Shown here: in pieces, positions 24,834 to 33,375 of the stretch
Numbering within the stretch: the stretch's first letter is position 1
Layout of the letters: each line of letters opens with the position of its first letter
From: Candidatus Gastranaerophilales bacterium
Lineage (GTDB): Bacteria; Cyanobacteriota; Vampirovibrionia; Gastranaerophilales; Gastranaerophilaceae
Length of the DNA: 64,000 nt
Reading direction: 5' to 3'
Assembly: GCA_944324225.1 (NCBI GenBank)
Contig: CALUVL010000003.1
Span: forward strand, 62,001-126,000
The notes under the pieces: model-generated
What the model was told of the DNA's origin: nothing
Seen by the model: the letters and a program-made list of their open reading frames with translations, nothing else
The model's database searches: none
Made by a program: the position numbers and the translations under genes

Positions 24834-25352
24834 ATGATAAAAAGAATATTTTTAACAGCGTTTGGTATATTGGGATGTGTCCTTTGCAGTCCGGTTGTCT
24901 TAGCAGAGGATGTTCCGGAAGAAACTCCGCCGGCTAAATCCATAAAATATTCACAGAATTTTATTGACCACCTTGTATTATGTAAACAATATAAAGAAGA
25001 GGTGTCTGCTGAAATGTCTGACAACCTTATTACTCCGACGTTTGTTGTTGAGGGGTGGAAAAACGGTAAATGTGTTTATACCAATTATACTAAAGAAGCA
25101 CCTGAAAATAAGTATGTTTGTCGGTTTACAAAAGACCAGCTGAAGGAAATAAGTGAAGTAAGCAAAAAAGACCAGACTATTCCGGAAGTTTACAAGTACG
25201 GTGGAATGACTTATACATCAGATCCTTTGTCTGTGTTGTTTACAACATATATGAATGATCCGGAAGTTTGTACAGCTCCGCCACCGCCGCCGGCTCCAAA
25301 TCCTATGCCGGAACCGCAGGAACCTGCTGCTGAAACAGCTCCGAAATCTTAG
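24834..25352 (+). CDS. Secreted four-cysteine protein, paralogue B
   Basis: A 172-aa paralogue of the preceding gene. The signal peptide is residues 1-24 (V-V-L-A-E near the cleavage site). The four conserved Cys occur in L-V-L-C-K-Q-Y-K-E-E, G-K-C-V-Y, Y-V-C-R-F and P-E-V-C. A Pro/Ala-rich tail (about 145-172) is added, absent from paralogue A, which could cross the cell wall or extend from the surface. A run of seven G ahead of the ATG serves as ribosome site. Its stop overlaps the stop of the convergent nuclease gene by 4 nt. Confidence 0.75.
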   Translation: MIKRIFLTAFGILGCVLCSPVVLAEDVPEETPPAKSIKYSQNFIDHLVLCKQYKEEVSAEMSDNLITPTFVVEGWKNGKCVYTNYTKEAPENKYVCRFTKDQLKEISEVSKKDQTIPEVYKYGGMTYTSDPLSVLFTTYMNDPEVCTAPPPPPAPNPMPEPQEPAAETAPKS

Positions 25353-25984
25353 TTGCAAATTTTGGAGTATTCACAACATTTGCAGTTTTTTCTGTTTTCT
25401 AAACCCTCAAATTCTTTTGTTTCAAGAATTTGAGTACATTTGGTATACAGGAGTTTTTCGTAGGATACCTTTATCTGTTCATTAAATTCAATCACTTTGT
25501 TTTCATTGTTTTTCAGATCAATGTAGACAAAAGAAAGACTGTTTTTATCTTTGATAATTTTATCAGCACAAAGAAGATAAATCATTGTCTGGTAATCCTT
25601 TTCCGGATTTTGGGGGATTGCGCCTGTTTTGTAATCCAGAATAAAATAATCATCTCCGTCCTGTACAATAGCGTCGAGTCGGCCAAAAATCCATATATCG
25701 TTGAGCTTTGCGGTAATCGGGTATTCTGAATGAAGACATCTTTTTGAAAAATATTCATTATTTTTCAGCCGTTCCCAAAGCCGTTTTTCATCGGGAGTCA
25801 ATGCAGTTTCCAGTTTTGTAATATTATCACCTCTGTGATAATAATTTGCAAGTGCATGAATTTTTTTACCTTTTTCAAACAGTGCTGGGTTTTGTGGAAC
25901 AGTGATTTTTTCATTAAATTTAAGGTTATATTTTACAGGACAAGCCTCAAAAGTTTTTAACATATTTGGAGAAAAATTATTCAT
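25349..25984 (-). CDS. RecB/Cas4-like PD-(D/E)xK nuclease
   Basis: A 211-aa nuclease. F-E-A-C-P-V-K-Y (near residue 15) and the C-terminal C-K-C-C-E-Y-S-K-I-C give the Cys layout of an iron-sulfur cluster. G-R-L-D-A-I-V (about 101) and I-L-D-Y-K-T-G (about 116) are the PD-(D/E)xK active site. The gene overlaps the end of the large helicase gene upstream. Together they look like the split nuclease and helicase of an AddAB/RecBCD-like end-processing complex. Cas4 is an alternative by motif, but no CRISPR array or cas gene is present. Confidence 0.8.
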   Translation of the reverse strand: MNNFSPNMLKTFEACPVKYNLKFNEKITVPQNPALFEKGKKIHALANYYHRGDNITKLETALTPDEKRLWERLKNNEYFSKRCLHSEYPITAKLNDIWIFGRLDAIVQDGDDYFILDYKTGAIPQNPEKDYQTMIYLLCADKIIKDKNSLSFVYIDLKNNENKVIEFNEQIKVSYEKLLYTKCTQILETKEFEGLENRKNCKCCEYSKICN

Positions 25985-28900
25985 ATACAGCACCTGCCTT
26001 ACTTTCGTCTGAAATTATATCAAATATCATTGAGGGTTCCTGATCAATCATTTTTTCAAATGATTTTGACTTTCTGCTTACTGTAATGTGCAAATTTTTC
26101 TTGGCTCTTGTGATTGCGACATATAGAAGTCTTAAGTTCTCAGACAGAAGTTCCTGTTTCAGTTGCTCTTCAGTTTTGGGTTTGTAATCTGGATTGAGCC
26201 TTCTTATTTCTTCCATAAAATCAGAAGATTTTAATTTAATTTGAGAAAAGTCAAGTGTTAAATTTTTCTCTGACATTTCCGGCAAAAATACTAGGTCGAA
26301 TTCATCTCCTTTTGACTTGTGGAGCGTCATAATTTGAACTTTTCCCTCCAGAAATTCTTTATCGCTTTCATCTTCTTCCGAGAAAAATTTGAATCCGCTC
26401 AACGATGTCTTTTTTGAAAGTTCGCCAAGTCTTGTCATTATGTATTCAAACCCGCTGTTTGCCATTGCTATCCGCTTAATAAGTGTTGATATAAGATAAA
26501 CATTTGATTTTTCAATTTCGCTTGAAAAATAGTGAAGACCTATTTTGATGGCAAGTTCGTCAGCTGTAAGGTGCGGGAAAGAAAGCCAGTATGTTAAATC
26601 CCAGTAGAATTGTTCAAGATAAATATTGTTTAGGTCATCACAATTTAATGAAATAAACGGATTTTCATATTTACGGATCTGTGAAGCCAGTCGTTGTTTA
26701 TAAAATCCGCATTCGGAGAGAATTTCATAGTTATCTGCAATGATGTTGTTGTCGAAAGGATTGAGAAGCATATTCATAACGGCAAATATTACTCTGAAAA
26801 TAGTTTTTTGTTCAAGGCACTCGCTTCTGGTTATGGTCTTAAGCCCGCTGTTGTTGATGAAATCCATCCATTGAACAACTTGAAAATTATTTCTTAAGAG
26901 AATTCCGACAGTTGCTTTCGGGTCTTTTTTAAGTGTGTTTTTAATTATCGAAAGAATGTAATTTTTTTCTTCTATAGTGCTGTCAAAAATCTTTGGAGTT
27001 ACGGCATTGGGGCTTATCGGGTTTCTGCCTTCAACAGGGTGCATAAAAATTTTAAAGAACGCATTTTTCATTTCGTCATTTTTTTCCGCAAATTTTACAA
27101 GGTCATTAGCAAGCGTCCATACATCTTTCGTGCATCTTTGAGAGCAATCCATACTAACGTTTGTTGAGGTTGATATAAATTGTCTGAAACCTTCAACATC
27201 TGCGTTTGAAAATGTTGTTGTGATTGCCTGATTAATGTCACCGCAGCGGATAAGGTTTTTATACTTTGCGCTCAGCATATTGATAAGCTTTTGTTGAATT
27301 GCTGATGAATCCTGGGCTTCATCTTCTATAACAAAGTGGCATATATCCTGATAATGTGCCAGAATATCAGGATTTTCTTCCAGAAGTCTGACGGAAGATA
27401 TAAGCATATCGTCATAATCAATTAAATTTGCGGCATTTAGAGCCTGCTGATATTCTTCAAAAAATGTTTGGAATTTTTTGAGTTTTAAATCTATTGAGCC
27501 GTTAAGCTTCTGGCCGTTTTCAGGAATAGTTCCTGCGGGTTTGAATTTGCCCTGTCCTATTTTAAACACAGAAACTGCTCTGTCAAAATCATCTGTTTCA
27601 GTTTTTTTTAGTTTAAGTTTCGTTGAAATTTCTCTGACTATTCTTGAGCGCTGGGTGTCGTCACAGATTTCAAAGTCGGACGGAAGTCCGAGCCTTTCAA
27701 AGTTTCCGTTTTCTTTTAAAATTCTGAGAGCAAGCCCGTGAATTGTGCTGATATTTGGAAGCTGGGCAGAGTCTTCCCTGACGGTTTTAATCCTTTCTCT
27801 AAAGTTTCTTGCTGCCGATTCCATATAGGTAAGTACAAAAATGTTTTCAGGGCTTGCGCCGTTTTCGAGAAGTTTTAATATTAAGGCCAGAAGAATGGTG
27901 GTTTTTCCGGCACCCGGCACAGCGGAAATTGCCATCCGGCCGGATTTGTAATCTAAAACCGGCTGTTGATCATCTCTTGGCGTAATGTGAAATTTCTTTT
28001 TATTTTCTTCCTGCGCAAGAGGAGCTGAAGAAACCGTAATATGTTTTTCGATCCCGCCAAAATTCTCAATCCCGTTGCCGTCGAACAGGCTTGAATAAGC
28101 AAAAATATGTTCATCAGCGCAAAGTGAGAGTTTCCTTAATATTCTTGCTGTTTTTTCTTTGCCGAGTTCAATATTGTCCTCAATTGTAAACTCGTCTTTT
28201 GACCAGCCTCTCTGGAAAACCCATGCATTATAAAGCGGGCCTGTGTCGCTTTTAATCCATTCATCACTTGAAACATCAAGCCATATCTGGTATTTTGACC
28301 TAATCTGACTGTCAATAATCTTCTGTGGTGTTCCGATAACAAGGTCACGCTCCTTGATTTCTAACGTCGTGTAAGGGTTCTCGGCAATTATTGAATTTTC
28401 AATCTGTGTTATTATTTCACTCTTCCGCTTTTCAAATTCATCCTTAAAAACATTCTCAAATTCTTGAAGCTGCTTGATAAAGAAGTTAAATTTATTCAAA
28501 ATCTGCGCATCAAATGTTTTTAATTCCACAAGGTTTTCGTAAATTTCCAGAGCCTGAAGCGAAAGTTTTTTGTCGTTTTGAGCCTGCGAATTCACAATCT
28601 CAAGAAATTTTTTGTATTTTTCCGTGTAATCCGGATACGGAAATTCAAAGTCAATAATCTCTTTTGTTCTGTCAAAAGTATCAAGGATTTCACGGCAGTA
28701 TTTTACCGGAATTTCCAGAAAGTTTGAAATAATTATTCTTAAATCAAAAGACGTCAGCCTGTCTTTCATCCCGCAATTGAGTTTCATAATAGTCAGAACT
28801 GACAGCACAAGCGGATTTTGGATAAGTTTTTCGCTTCCGGAAAGAAATATAAGGTTTGTATGTGAGCCTAAGTTTTCTTTTAGAGAAAATCTCAGCATTT

Positions 28901-29897
28901 CGTCAATTACGGGAGTAACAACCACAATTTCTGCCGGCTTGACTTTGGCTTTCATAAGCGAATGGATTTGGTTAACCGCCAGCTCAATCATCTTTGCCCG
29001 TTTTGATGGTGATTGCATTGAAAAATTTTCCAATAGTTCATTTTTATCTTCTGTAGTGTTAATAAAAATATTCTCCGCATCAAATCTGAGTTTGGTTTCT
29101 GAGTCAATAGCAATAACAGGTTCATTAAAGAGTTTTTCAAATTCCCATACAGCAGTCCTGTCAGCACTTAAATAGCCTGTTCTGCTGGCACCTTTTTTGT
29201 CAAAAGCAATAAACTGATCCTTCAATTGAGGTGCAATATGTTTTATAAAGTCAAAGCATAGCGGTGTAATTTCATCTCCGTCATCTACAATCAAATATTT
29301 AATATTTTTGAAATATTCTGTATTTTTACAAATATAGTTGAAAACAAGTCCCTGTCTTAAGTAATCGAAATCCCGGAGTTCAAGAGTTTTTTTTAGCAAT
29401 TTTTTAAGTGCAGCTTTAGCATCATCCGCAAAACTCTCTTTTAGGATTCTTGATCTCCATTCAATTTCGTCATCAGTCAGATTATTCTGCACAATAAGCG
29501 AATATCTTCTGAAAAGCTGATGAAGCAAGGATTTTTTCGAATTATACCCCTTAAACTGAACCTCTTTAATAATGTCTTTTAATAAAAACTGTGAAACCTC
29601 AAGTCCTGCAAGATTTGGCAGAATTTCCGCTCCCTGATACGGATTAATGTTTTCAAGCACTGCCCAGTTGTCAATAATGGTGTTATATACAAGCGAAAAG
29701 AACGAGTGAACTTCAAGTTTTTCAACGGCAGACACTTCAAGCAGATTAAGTGTACTTTCTACAAATTTATTTTTAAGTTTGGAATTTTGAACAAGCACCA
29801 GAATTTCAGAAGCAGAAATGCCGGCATTCAAAAGTTTTGCGTATTTTTCAATAAGCAAATCCGTTTTTTTTGATGATACACTTCCTTCAATTAACAC
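25977..29897 (-). CDS. UvrD/AddAB-like helicase with degenerate N-terminal half
   Basis: A 1306-aa superfamily 1A helicase for DNA end processing. Residues about 1-620 resemble an inactive helicase half of the AddB/RecC kind: the start I-E-G-S-V-S-S-K-K-T-D echoes a Walker A loop. The second half has A-V-P-G-A-G-K-T-T (about 660), I-D-Y-D-D-M-L, V-I-E-D-E-A-Q-D (about 857), G-D-I-N-Q-A-I, I-M-T-L-H-K-S-K-G-D-E-F (about 1188) and L-Y-V-A-I-T-R-A-K. The nuclease is encoded by the next gene rather than fused. I infer one complex doing double-strand-break resection. Confidence 0.8.
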   Translation of the reverse strand: MLIEGSVSSKKTDLLIEKYAKLLNAGISASEILVLVQNSKLKNKFVESTLNLLEVSAVEKLEVHSFFSLVYNTIIDNWAVLENINPYQGAEILPNLAGLEVSQFLLKDIIKEVQFKGYNSKKSLLHQLFRRYSLIVQNNLTDDEIEWRSRILKESFADDAKAALKKLLKKTLELRDFDYLRQGLVFNYICKNTEYFKNIKYLIVDDGDEITPLCFDFIKHIAPQLKDQFIAFDKKGASRTGYLSADRTAVWEFEKLFNEPVIAIDSETKLRFDAENIFINTTEDKNELLENFSMQSPSKRAKMIELAVNQIHSLMKAKVKPAEIVVVTPVIDEMLRFSLKENLGSHTNLIFLSGSEKLIQNPLVLSVLTIMKLNCGMKDRLTSFDLRIIISNFLEIPVKYCREILDTFDRTKEIIDFEFPYPDYTEKYKKFLEIVNSQAQNDKKLSLQALEIYENLVELKTFDAQILNKFNFFIKQLQEFENVFKDEFEKRKSEIITQIENSIIAENPYTTLEIKERDLVIGTPQKIIDSQIRSKYQIWLDVSSDEWIKSDTGPLYNAWVFQRGWSKDEFTIEDNIELGKEKTARILRKLSLCADEHIFAYSSLFDGNGIENFGGIEKHITVSSAPLAQEENKKKFHITPRDDQQPVLDYKSGRMAISAVPGAGKTTILLALILKLLENGASPENIFVLTYMESAARNFRERIKTVREDSAQLPNISTIHGLALRILKENGNFERLGLPSDFEICDDTQRSRIVREISTKLKLKKTETDDFDRAVSVFKIGQGKFKPAGTIPENGQKLNGSIDLKLKKFQTFFEEYQQALNAANLIDYDDMLISSVRLLEENPDILAHYQDICHFVIEDEAQDSSAIQQKLINMLSAKYKNLIRCGDINQAITTTFSNADVEGFRQFISTSTNVSMDCSQRCTKDVWTLANDLVKFAEKNDEMKNAFFKIFMHPVEGRNPISPNAVTPKIFDSTIEEKNYILSIIKNTLKKDPKATVGILLRNNFQVVQWMDFINNSGLKTITRSECLEQKTIFRVIFAVMNMLLNPFDNNIIADNYEILSECGFYKQRLASQIRKYENPFISLNCDDLNNIYLEQFYWDLTYWLSFPHLTADELAIKIGLHYFSSEIEKSNVYLISTLIKRIAMANSGFEYIMTRLGELSKKTSLSGFKFFSEEDESDKEFLEGKVQIMTLHKSKGDEFDLVFLPEMSEKNLTLDFSQIKLKSSDFMEEIRRLNPDYKPKTEEQLKQELLSENLRLLYVAITRAKKNLHITVSRKSKSFEKMIDQEPSMIFDIISDESKAGAVYE

Positions 29898-30054
29898 CTA
29901 AAATCAATCCTCTTTTTATAGTATTTTACCACAAAAAAGTGTTATTTTTACCATTGAAATTAATATTATTAAACTATTGCATTTTTACGAAATTTCATCT
30001 AATATAGGCATGTAAAGGATGAACTTAGAGCATTGCAAAAAGTGGAGGTAAGAA

Positions 30055-30264
30055 ATGCAAGAATTACAAGAACAAATCGGACAATCAGCTGGACAAATTT
30101 ACAACTATTTGTCATCAAACAATGGAAAATCAACATTTGCTAAAATGAAAAAAGACTTGGATCTTAAAGGTAATTTTGCTGATTTGGGTCTTGGTTGGTT
30201 AGCAAGAGAAGACAAAGTTGCTATTTCTAAAAAAGGTTCTTCAGTTAGTATTTCATTGAAATAG
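30055..30264 (+). CDS. Winged-helix domain protein (DUF2582-like)
   Basis: A 69-aa protein made of one winged helix-turn-helix: Q-I-Y-N-Y-L, then T-F-A-K-M-K-K-D-L-D-L, L-G-L-G-W-L-A-R-E-D-K-V. The W-L-A-R-E turn is typical of this small family, found in many anaerobes with unknown DNA target. GGAGG precedes the ATG. Single-gene unit with its own terminator. Confidence 0.8.
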   Translation: MQELQEQIGQSAGQIYNYLSSNNGKSTFAKMKKDLDLKGNFADLGLGWLAREDKVAISKKGSSVSISLK

Positions 30265-30288
30265 TTAGCTGTAAAGTTTAAAATAAAA

Positions 30289-30318
30289 AAAGGCACTTAT
30301 TAAAAGTGTCTTTTTTAA
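30289..30318 (+). terminator. Terminator after winged-helix gene
   Basis: GGCACTT-ATTAA-AAGTGTC with flanking A and T runs. A second A/T-rich hairpin (AACTTCTTTT with AAAAGAAGT, about 30327-30349) follows directly. Confidence 0.8.
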
Positions 30319-30532
30319 TACAAAAAAAAACTTCTTTTAAAAAAGAAGTCAGGTAGTAAGTGTGTAGTAGGTAGGTTATAGTAGTAAAGATTATAGACTT
30401 TTGATATATAAATAAAGTATTTTTTATATAACGAATTTCAGAATATGGTTTTATTTTTACAAAACTTTACAAAAAAAACTTGTGTTTATTCTATAATTTA
30501 ATTGCTTTATAAAGAAAATTGAAAGGAAGCTT

Positions 30533-31012
30533 ATGAAAATAGCAATTTATCCCGGTAGTTTCGATCCTGTAACAAAAGGGCATATAGATATTCTGAAAAA
30601 TGGGGCTGAAATTTTTGACAAAGTTATAATAGCAGTAGCTAAAAATTCTGAAAAAAACGCTTTTTTATCGGTATCTGACAGAGTTGAACTTATTAAAGAA
30701 AGTGTAAAAGATTTAGAAAATGTAGAGGTAGACAGTTTTGACGGATTAACAATAGAATATGCTAAAAAACGCGGTGCACAGATTATTTTAAGAGGTTTGC
30801 GTGCCGTTTCAGATTTTGAGTATGAAATGCAGTTGTCGCAGGCAAACAGTGCTCTTTCAAGCGATATAAAAACAATATTTCTTATAACAAAACCTAAATA
30901 CAATTTCATTTCATCCCGAACAATTAAAGAAATTTACCTTAATAACGGCGATATTTCAAAGTTTGTGCCGGAATGTGTATACAAGTTTTTAATGAATAAA
31001 AAACAATCTTAA
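30533..31012 (+). CDS. coaD: Phosphopantetheine adenylyltransferase
   Basis: A 159-aa enzyme that adenylates 4'-phosphopantetheine to dephospho-CoA. Y-P-G-S-F-D-P-V-T-K-G-H-I-D (about 5-18) has the nucleotidyltransferase T/HxGH site. A-V-A-K-N (about 37), I-L-R-G-L-R-A-V-S-D-F-E-Y-E (about 84) and I-S-S-R-T-I-K-E (about 125) complete the family pattern. AAAGGAAG precedes the ATG. The next gene downstream is a coiled-coil protein of the type often linked to coaD. Confidence 0.97.
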   Translation: MKIAIYPGSFDPVTKGHIDILKNGAEIFDKVIIAVAKNSEKNAFLSVSDRVELIKESVKDLENVEVDSFDGLTIEYAKKRGAQIILRGLRAVSDFEYEMQLSQANSALSSDIKTIFLITKPKYNFISSRTIKEIYLNNGDISKFVPECVYKFLMNKKQS

Positions 31013-31123
31013 TTATATCCAGTGTAAAATATCTTAAAATACTTGATAATTCTGCGAAAATAGTTTGACAATTAATTTTTGCTTATGTAGAATGTAATTA
31101 TCAAGAAAGGGATATGTAATATC

Positions 31124-31720
31124 ATGCAACAAAATGGTGTATATGACTTATTAAGATTGTTAGAAATGTCAATTGACGATAGTTTTCCGATTATTCCCGG
31201 CCGGTTTGTTCTTGCAAAACCCAAAGAAATAGAAGCGTTGATTGATAAAATATATAGATCTTTGCCAGTTGAAGTTCAGGAGGCAAGGGCATTTTTAAGA
31301 CGCAGAGATGAAATGCAGATGGAAGCACAACAAAAAGCTGAAAAAATTATAGCAGATGCGCAGGCTGAAGCAGATAGAAAATTGTCCGAAGCTGACTTTT
31401 TGAAGGCTCTTGAACGTGAAGGCAATAGAATTAGAACTCAGGTTCAGGAAGAATGTGAAGAATTAAAACGTAAAGCTCTTGAAGATGCTGATAACATTAG
31501 ACTGAAAGCAACAGAAGATGCAATGAAAACCCGTGAAGGTGCAGAAATATATGCAGAACAGGTTTTGACAAATCTGGAAAGAGATTTAACCCAGCTTCAG
31601 CAGGTTGTAAAAAACGGTCAGGTGTATATGGAAAAATTAAGAACTGAATCTTATGGAACTTATGATCTTCCAAGTTCTTACGAAATGAGAAACAGCTCTT
31701 CAGATTATGCTGTTAAATAA
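31124..31720 (+). CDS. Coiled-coil protein related to SepIVA/DivIVA-like septation proteins
   Basis: A 198-aa protein. Residues 1-70 match a pattern seen in mycobacterial SepIVA and Firmicute coaD neighbours: L-L-R-L-L-E at the start, A-K-P-K-E-I-E-A-L-I-D-K-I, L-P-V-E-V-Q-E-A-R, R-R-D-E. Residues about 65-165 are a long Ala/Glu/Lys coiled coil (A-D-A-Q-A-E-A-D). Likely cytosolic and elongated, with a role in division or envelope growth by analogy only. F-type ATPase b-subunit is an alternative, but no membrane anchor is present. Confidence 0.7.
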   Translation: MQQNGVYDLLRLLEMSIDDSFPIIPGRFVLAKPKEIEALIDKIYRSLPVEVQEARAFLRRRDEMQMEAQQKAEKIIADAQAEADRKLSEADFLKALEREGNRIRTQVQEECEELKRKALEDADNIRLKATEDAMKTREGAEIYAEQVLTNLERDLTQLQQVVKNGQVYMEKLRTESYGTYDLPSSYEMRNSSSDYAVK

Positions 31721-31747
31721 GAAATAACAAAATAAAATTATGAACTG

Positions 31748-31777
31748 AAAAGACCGCTTTAAAAGACGGTCTTTTTT
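31748..31777 (+). terminator. Terminator after SepIVA-like gene
   Basis: AAAAGACCG (31748-31756) pairs with CGGTCTTTT (31767-31775), then a T-run. Confidence 0.85.
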
Positions 31778-31856
31778 AGTAAAATTTTGTAGTATTTGTT
31801 AACATTTGTTTGCATTTATTTATTTTTGTTTTATTATATTATAGTAAGCCGATTGA

Positions 31857-31884
31857 ATAGAATGTGAAACTTCTCACATTCTAT
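31857..31884 (+). promoter_or_regulatory. rpmG leader hairpin
   Basis: ATAGAATGTGA (31857-31867) pairs perfectly with TCACATTCTAT (31874-31884) around six bases, in the leader of rpmG. It is not followed by a clean T-run, so I read it as an mRNA leader structure rather than a terminator. A TATATT/TATTAT box lies just before it (31835-31842). Confidence 0.45.
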
Positions 31885-31947
31885 TTTAAAAAGGACTTAA
31901 AAGGTTACAAAAACGTTGAAATTTAATAGAAAAAGGAAATACCAACG

Positions 31948-32115
31948 ATGGGAATCAAAGGAAAAAATGACAGAATGGTAGTTATGGCATGCGAAGACTG
32001 CAAAGAAAGAAACTACACAACAACTAAAAACAAAAAAAATATTAAGGAAAGACTTGAATTAAACAAGTACTGTCCGACTTGTAAGAAACATACAAAACAT
32101 AAAGAAACTAAGTAG
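31948..32115 (+). CDS. rpmG: 50S ribosomal protein L33
   Basis: A 55-aa ribosomal protein of the zinc-binding type: M-A-C-E-D-C-K (about 13-19) and Y-C-P-T-C-K-K-H (about 41-48) give the C+ four-Cys form. [10 protein letters not shown] is the family core. It begins the classic rpmG-tRNA-Trp-secE-nusG-rplK-rplA cluster. AAAGGAAA lies upstream of the ATG. Confidence 0.95.
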   Translation: MGIKGKNDRMVVMACEDCKERNYTTTKNKKNIKERLELNKYCPTCKKHTKHKETK

Positions 32116-32232
32116 GCGTATTTTTCGGCAGGGAACAGAGAAGCGGATTCAGATTCCCAAAATGTCCGTAGTGTACTTTGAATTTAACCGATTTGGTAAA
32201 GTAAAGCGCCGGATAGCCGTATAATCAGAAAC

Positions 32233-32251
32233 ACCGTGAATATTTCACGGT
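32233..32251 (+). promoter_or_regulatory. Hairpin between rpmG and tRNA-Trp
   Basis: ACCGTGAA (32233-32240) pairs with TTCACGGT (32244-32251) around a three-base loop, five bases before the tRNA. There is no T-run, so it may be an RNA-processing site rather than a terminator. Confidence 0.45.
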
Positions 32252-32255
32252 ATAA

Positions 32256-32328
32256 GCGTCCTTAGTTCAGTTGGTAGAACGTCGGTCTCCAAAACCGGAT
32301 GTCGAGGGTTCGAGTCCTTCAGGGCGCG
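32256..32328 (+). tRNA. tRNA-Trp (CCA)
   Basis: A 73-nt cloverleaf: acceptor GCGTCCT with AGGGCGC, D-arm AGTTCAGTTGGTAGAAC, anticodon loop CTCCAAA (anticodon CCA), T-loop TTCGAGT, discriminator G. CCA is not encoded, unlike in tRNA-Asp. Its place before secE is conserved in many bacteria. Confidence 0.95.
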
Positions 32329-32353
32329 ATTTTAAAACTATAAGGAAAGCACA

Positions 32354-32584
32354 ATGATTGGTAATGAAAATTCCTCTCAACAATTAGGAAAATCAACAGA
32401 ATTTATAAACAGTGTGAAAACATATTTCAAAGGCGTAAAATCAGAATGGGGCAAAATCAGCTGGCCGGAAAGACGTCAGGTTGTTGCTGAAACTATTTTT
32501 GTTATAGTTATTGTGTTTATATTCACAGTTTCAGTTTATTTAATGGATATAATATTCAAAGGTTTGTTGGGACTTATAAAATAG
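32354..32584 (+). CDS. secE: Preprotein translocase subunit SecE
   Basis: A 76-aa single-pass SecE of the short bacterial type. An amphipathic helix (about 17-34) leads to the conserved E-W-x-K-I-S-W-P-E-R-R (about 31-41) and a transmembrane helix (about 46-70). It stabilises SecY. It lies between tRNA-Trp and nusG as in most bacteria; AAGGAAAG precedes the ATG. Confidence 0.95.
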   Translation: MIGNENSSQQLGKSTEFINSVKTYFKGVKSEWGKISWPERRQVVAETIFVIVIVFIFTVSVYLMDIIFKGLLGLIK

Positions 32585-32612
32585 TCCGGATGTAAAAATA
32601 AAAAGGTGGCTT

Positions 32613-33251
32613 ATGGCAAAAAAAGAAAAATCAATGGAAGAACAATTGAATGAAGATGTAAAAGCGGAAGCAGCTGAAGCCGAAGCACAGGCTCAAGCCG
32701 AAGAAGAAAAAAAAGAAGCCAAAAAGAACCAGAAACGCTGGTACATCGTTCATACCGTAACAGGTCATGAAAATAAAGTTAAAGTAAACCTTGAAAAACG
32801 TATTGAATATATGAACATGGGAGAAAAAATCTTCCGTGTTGAAGTTCCGCAAAAAACAGTTACCCAGATGAAAGGCGGTAAAAAACAGGAAAGAGAAGAA
32901 AAAATCTTCCCCGGCTACGTTCTTGTTGAAATGATAATGGACGAAGACAGCTGGTATGTTGTCCGCCATACCGCCGGTGTTACAAAGTTTGTCGGATCAG
33001 CTAAAAAGCCGATACCGGCACGTGACAGCGAAATCAAGAAAATTATTCACAGATCCACTTCTCAAACTCAGAAAATTGAACTTGACGTTAAAGCAGGCGA
33101 CAAGGTCAGAATTATATCTGGGCCGTTTGCAGACTTTGTTGCTGATATCATTGAAGTTTATCCTGACAAATCGAAACTTCGTGCAAATGTTTCAATTTTC
33201 GGACGTGAAACACCTGTTGAATTGGAATACAAACAAATTAACAAGTTATAA
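32613..33251 (+). CDS. nusG: Transcription termination/antitermination protein NusG
   Basis: A 212-aa NusG. An unusual N-terminal extension of about 42 charged residues (Glu/Ala/Lys-rich, likely a helix) precedes the NGN domain (R-W-Y-I-V-H-T-V-T-G-H-E-N-K-V, about 43-57; F-P-G-Y-V-L-V-E, about 98). The KOW domain follows (G-D-K-V-R-I-I-S-G-P-F-A-D-F, about 153). It binds RNA polymerase and links transcription with translation. Located as usual before rplK. Confidence 0.96.
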   Translation: MAKKEKSMEEQLNEDVKAEAAEAEAQAQAEEEKKEAKKNQKRWYIVHTVTGHENKVKVNLEKRIEYMNMGEKIFRVEVPQKTVTQMKGGKKQEREEKIFPGYVLVEMIMDEDSWYVVRHTAGVTKFVGSAKKPIPARDSEIKKIIHRSTSQTQKIELDVKAGDKVRIISGPFADFVADIIEVYPDKSKLRANVSIFGRETPVELEYKQINKL

Positions 33252-33311
33252 TAAATAAACGGCTGTTGTGATTTTAGCAATAAATTCCAGCAGTCAGGAA
33301 GTACAAAAATG

Positions 33312-33369
33312 TGGAAGGATTTTTCAATCGAAACTACACGAAAGAAAACCGTTAGTACCACAAAAGGAG
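33312..33369 (+). promoter_or_regulatory. Repeated leader motif, rplK copy
   Basis: TGGAAGGATTTTT at 33312-33324 and CCGTTAGTACCAC at 33349-33361 flank a loop, then AAAGGAG and the rplK start. The same two blocks recur before rplA (33807-33856). GG...TTTT can pair with AAAA...CC in both copies. It is a candidate ribosomal-protein binding or processing site. Confidence 0.55.
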
Positions 33370-33375
33370 AAAAAC

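Noticed and set aside
25349-25984. cas4 of a CRISPR system
   Set aside because: Motifs fit Cas4 too, but no CRISPR array or other cas gene is visible and the gene is coupled to a helicase.
32233-32251. Terminator before tRNA-Trp
   Set aside because: The stem is perfect but no T-run follows, and the cluster order implies read-through.
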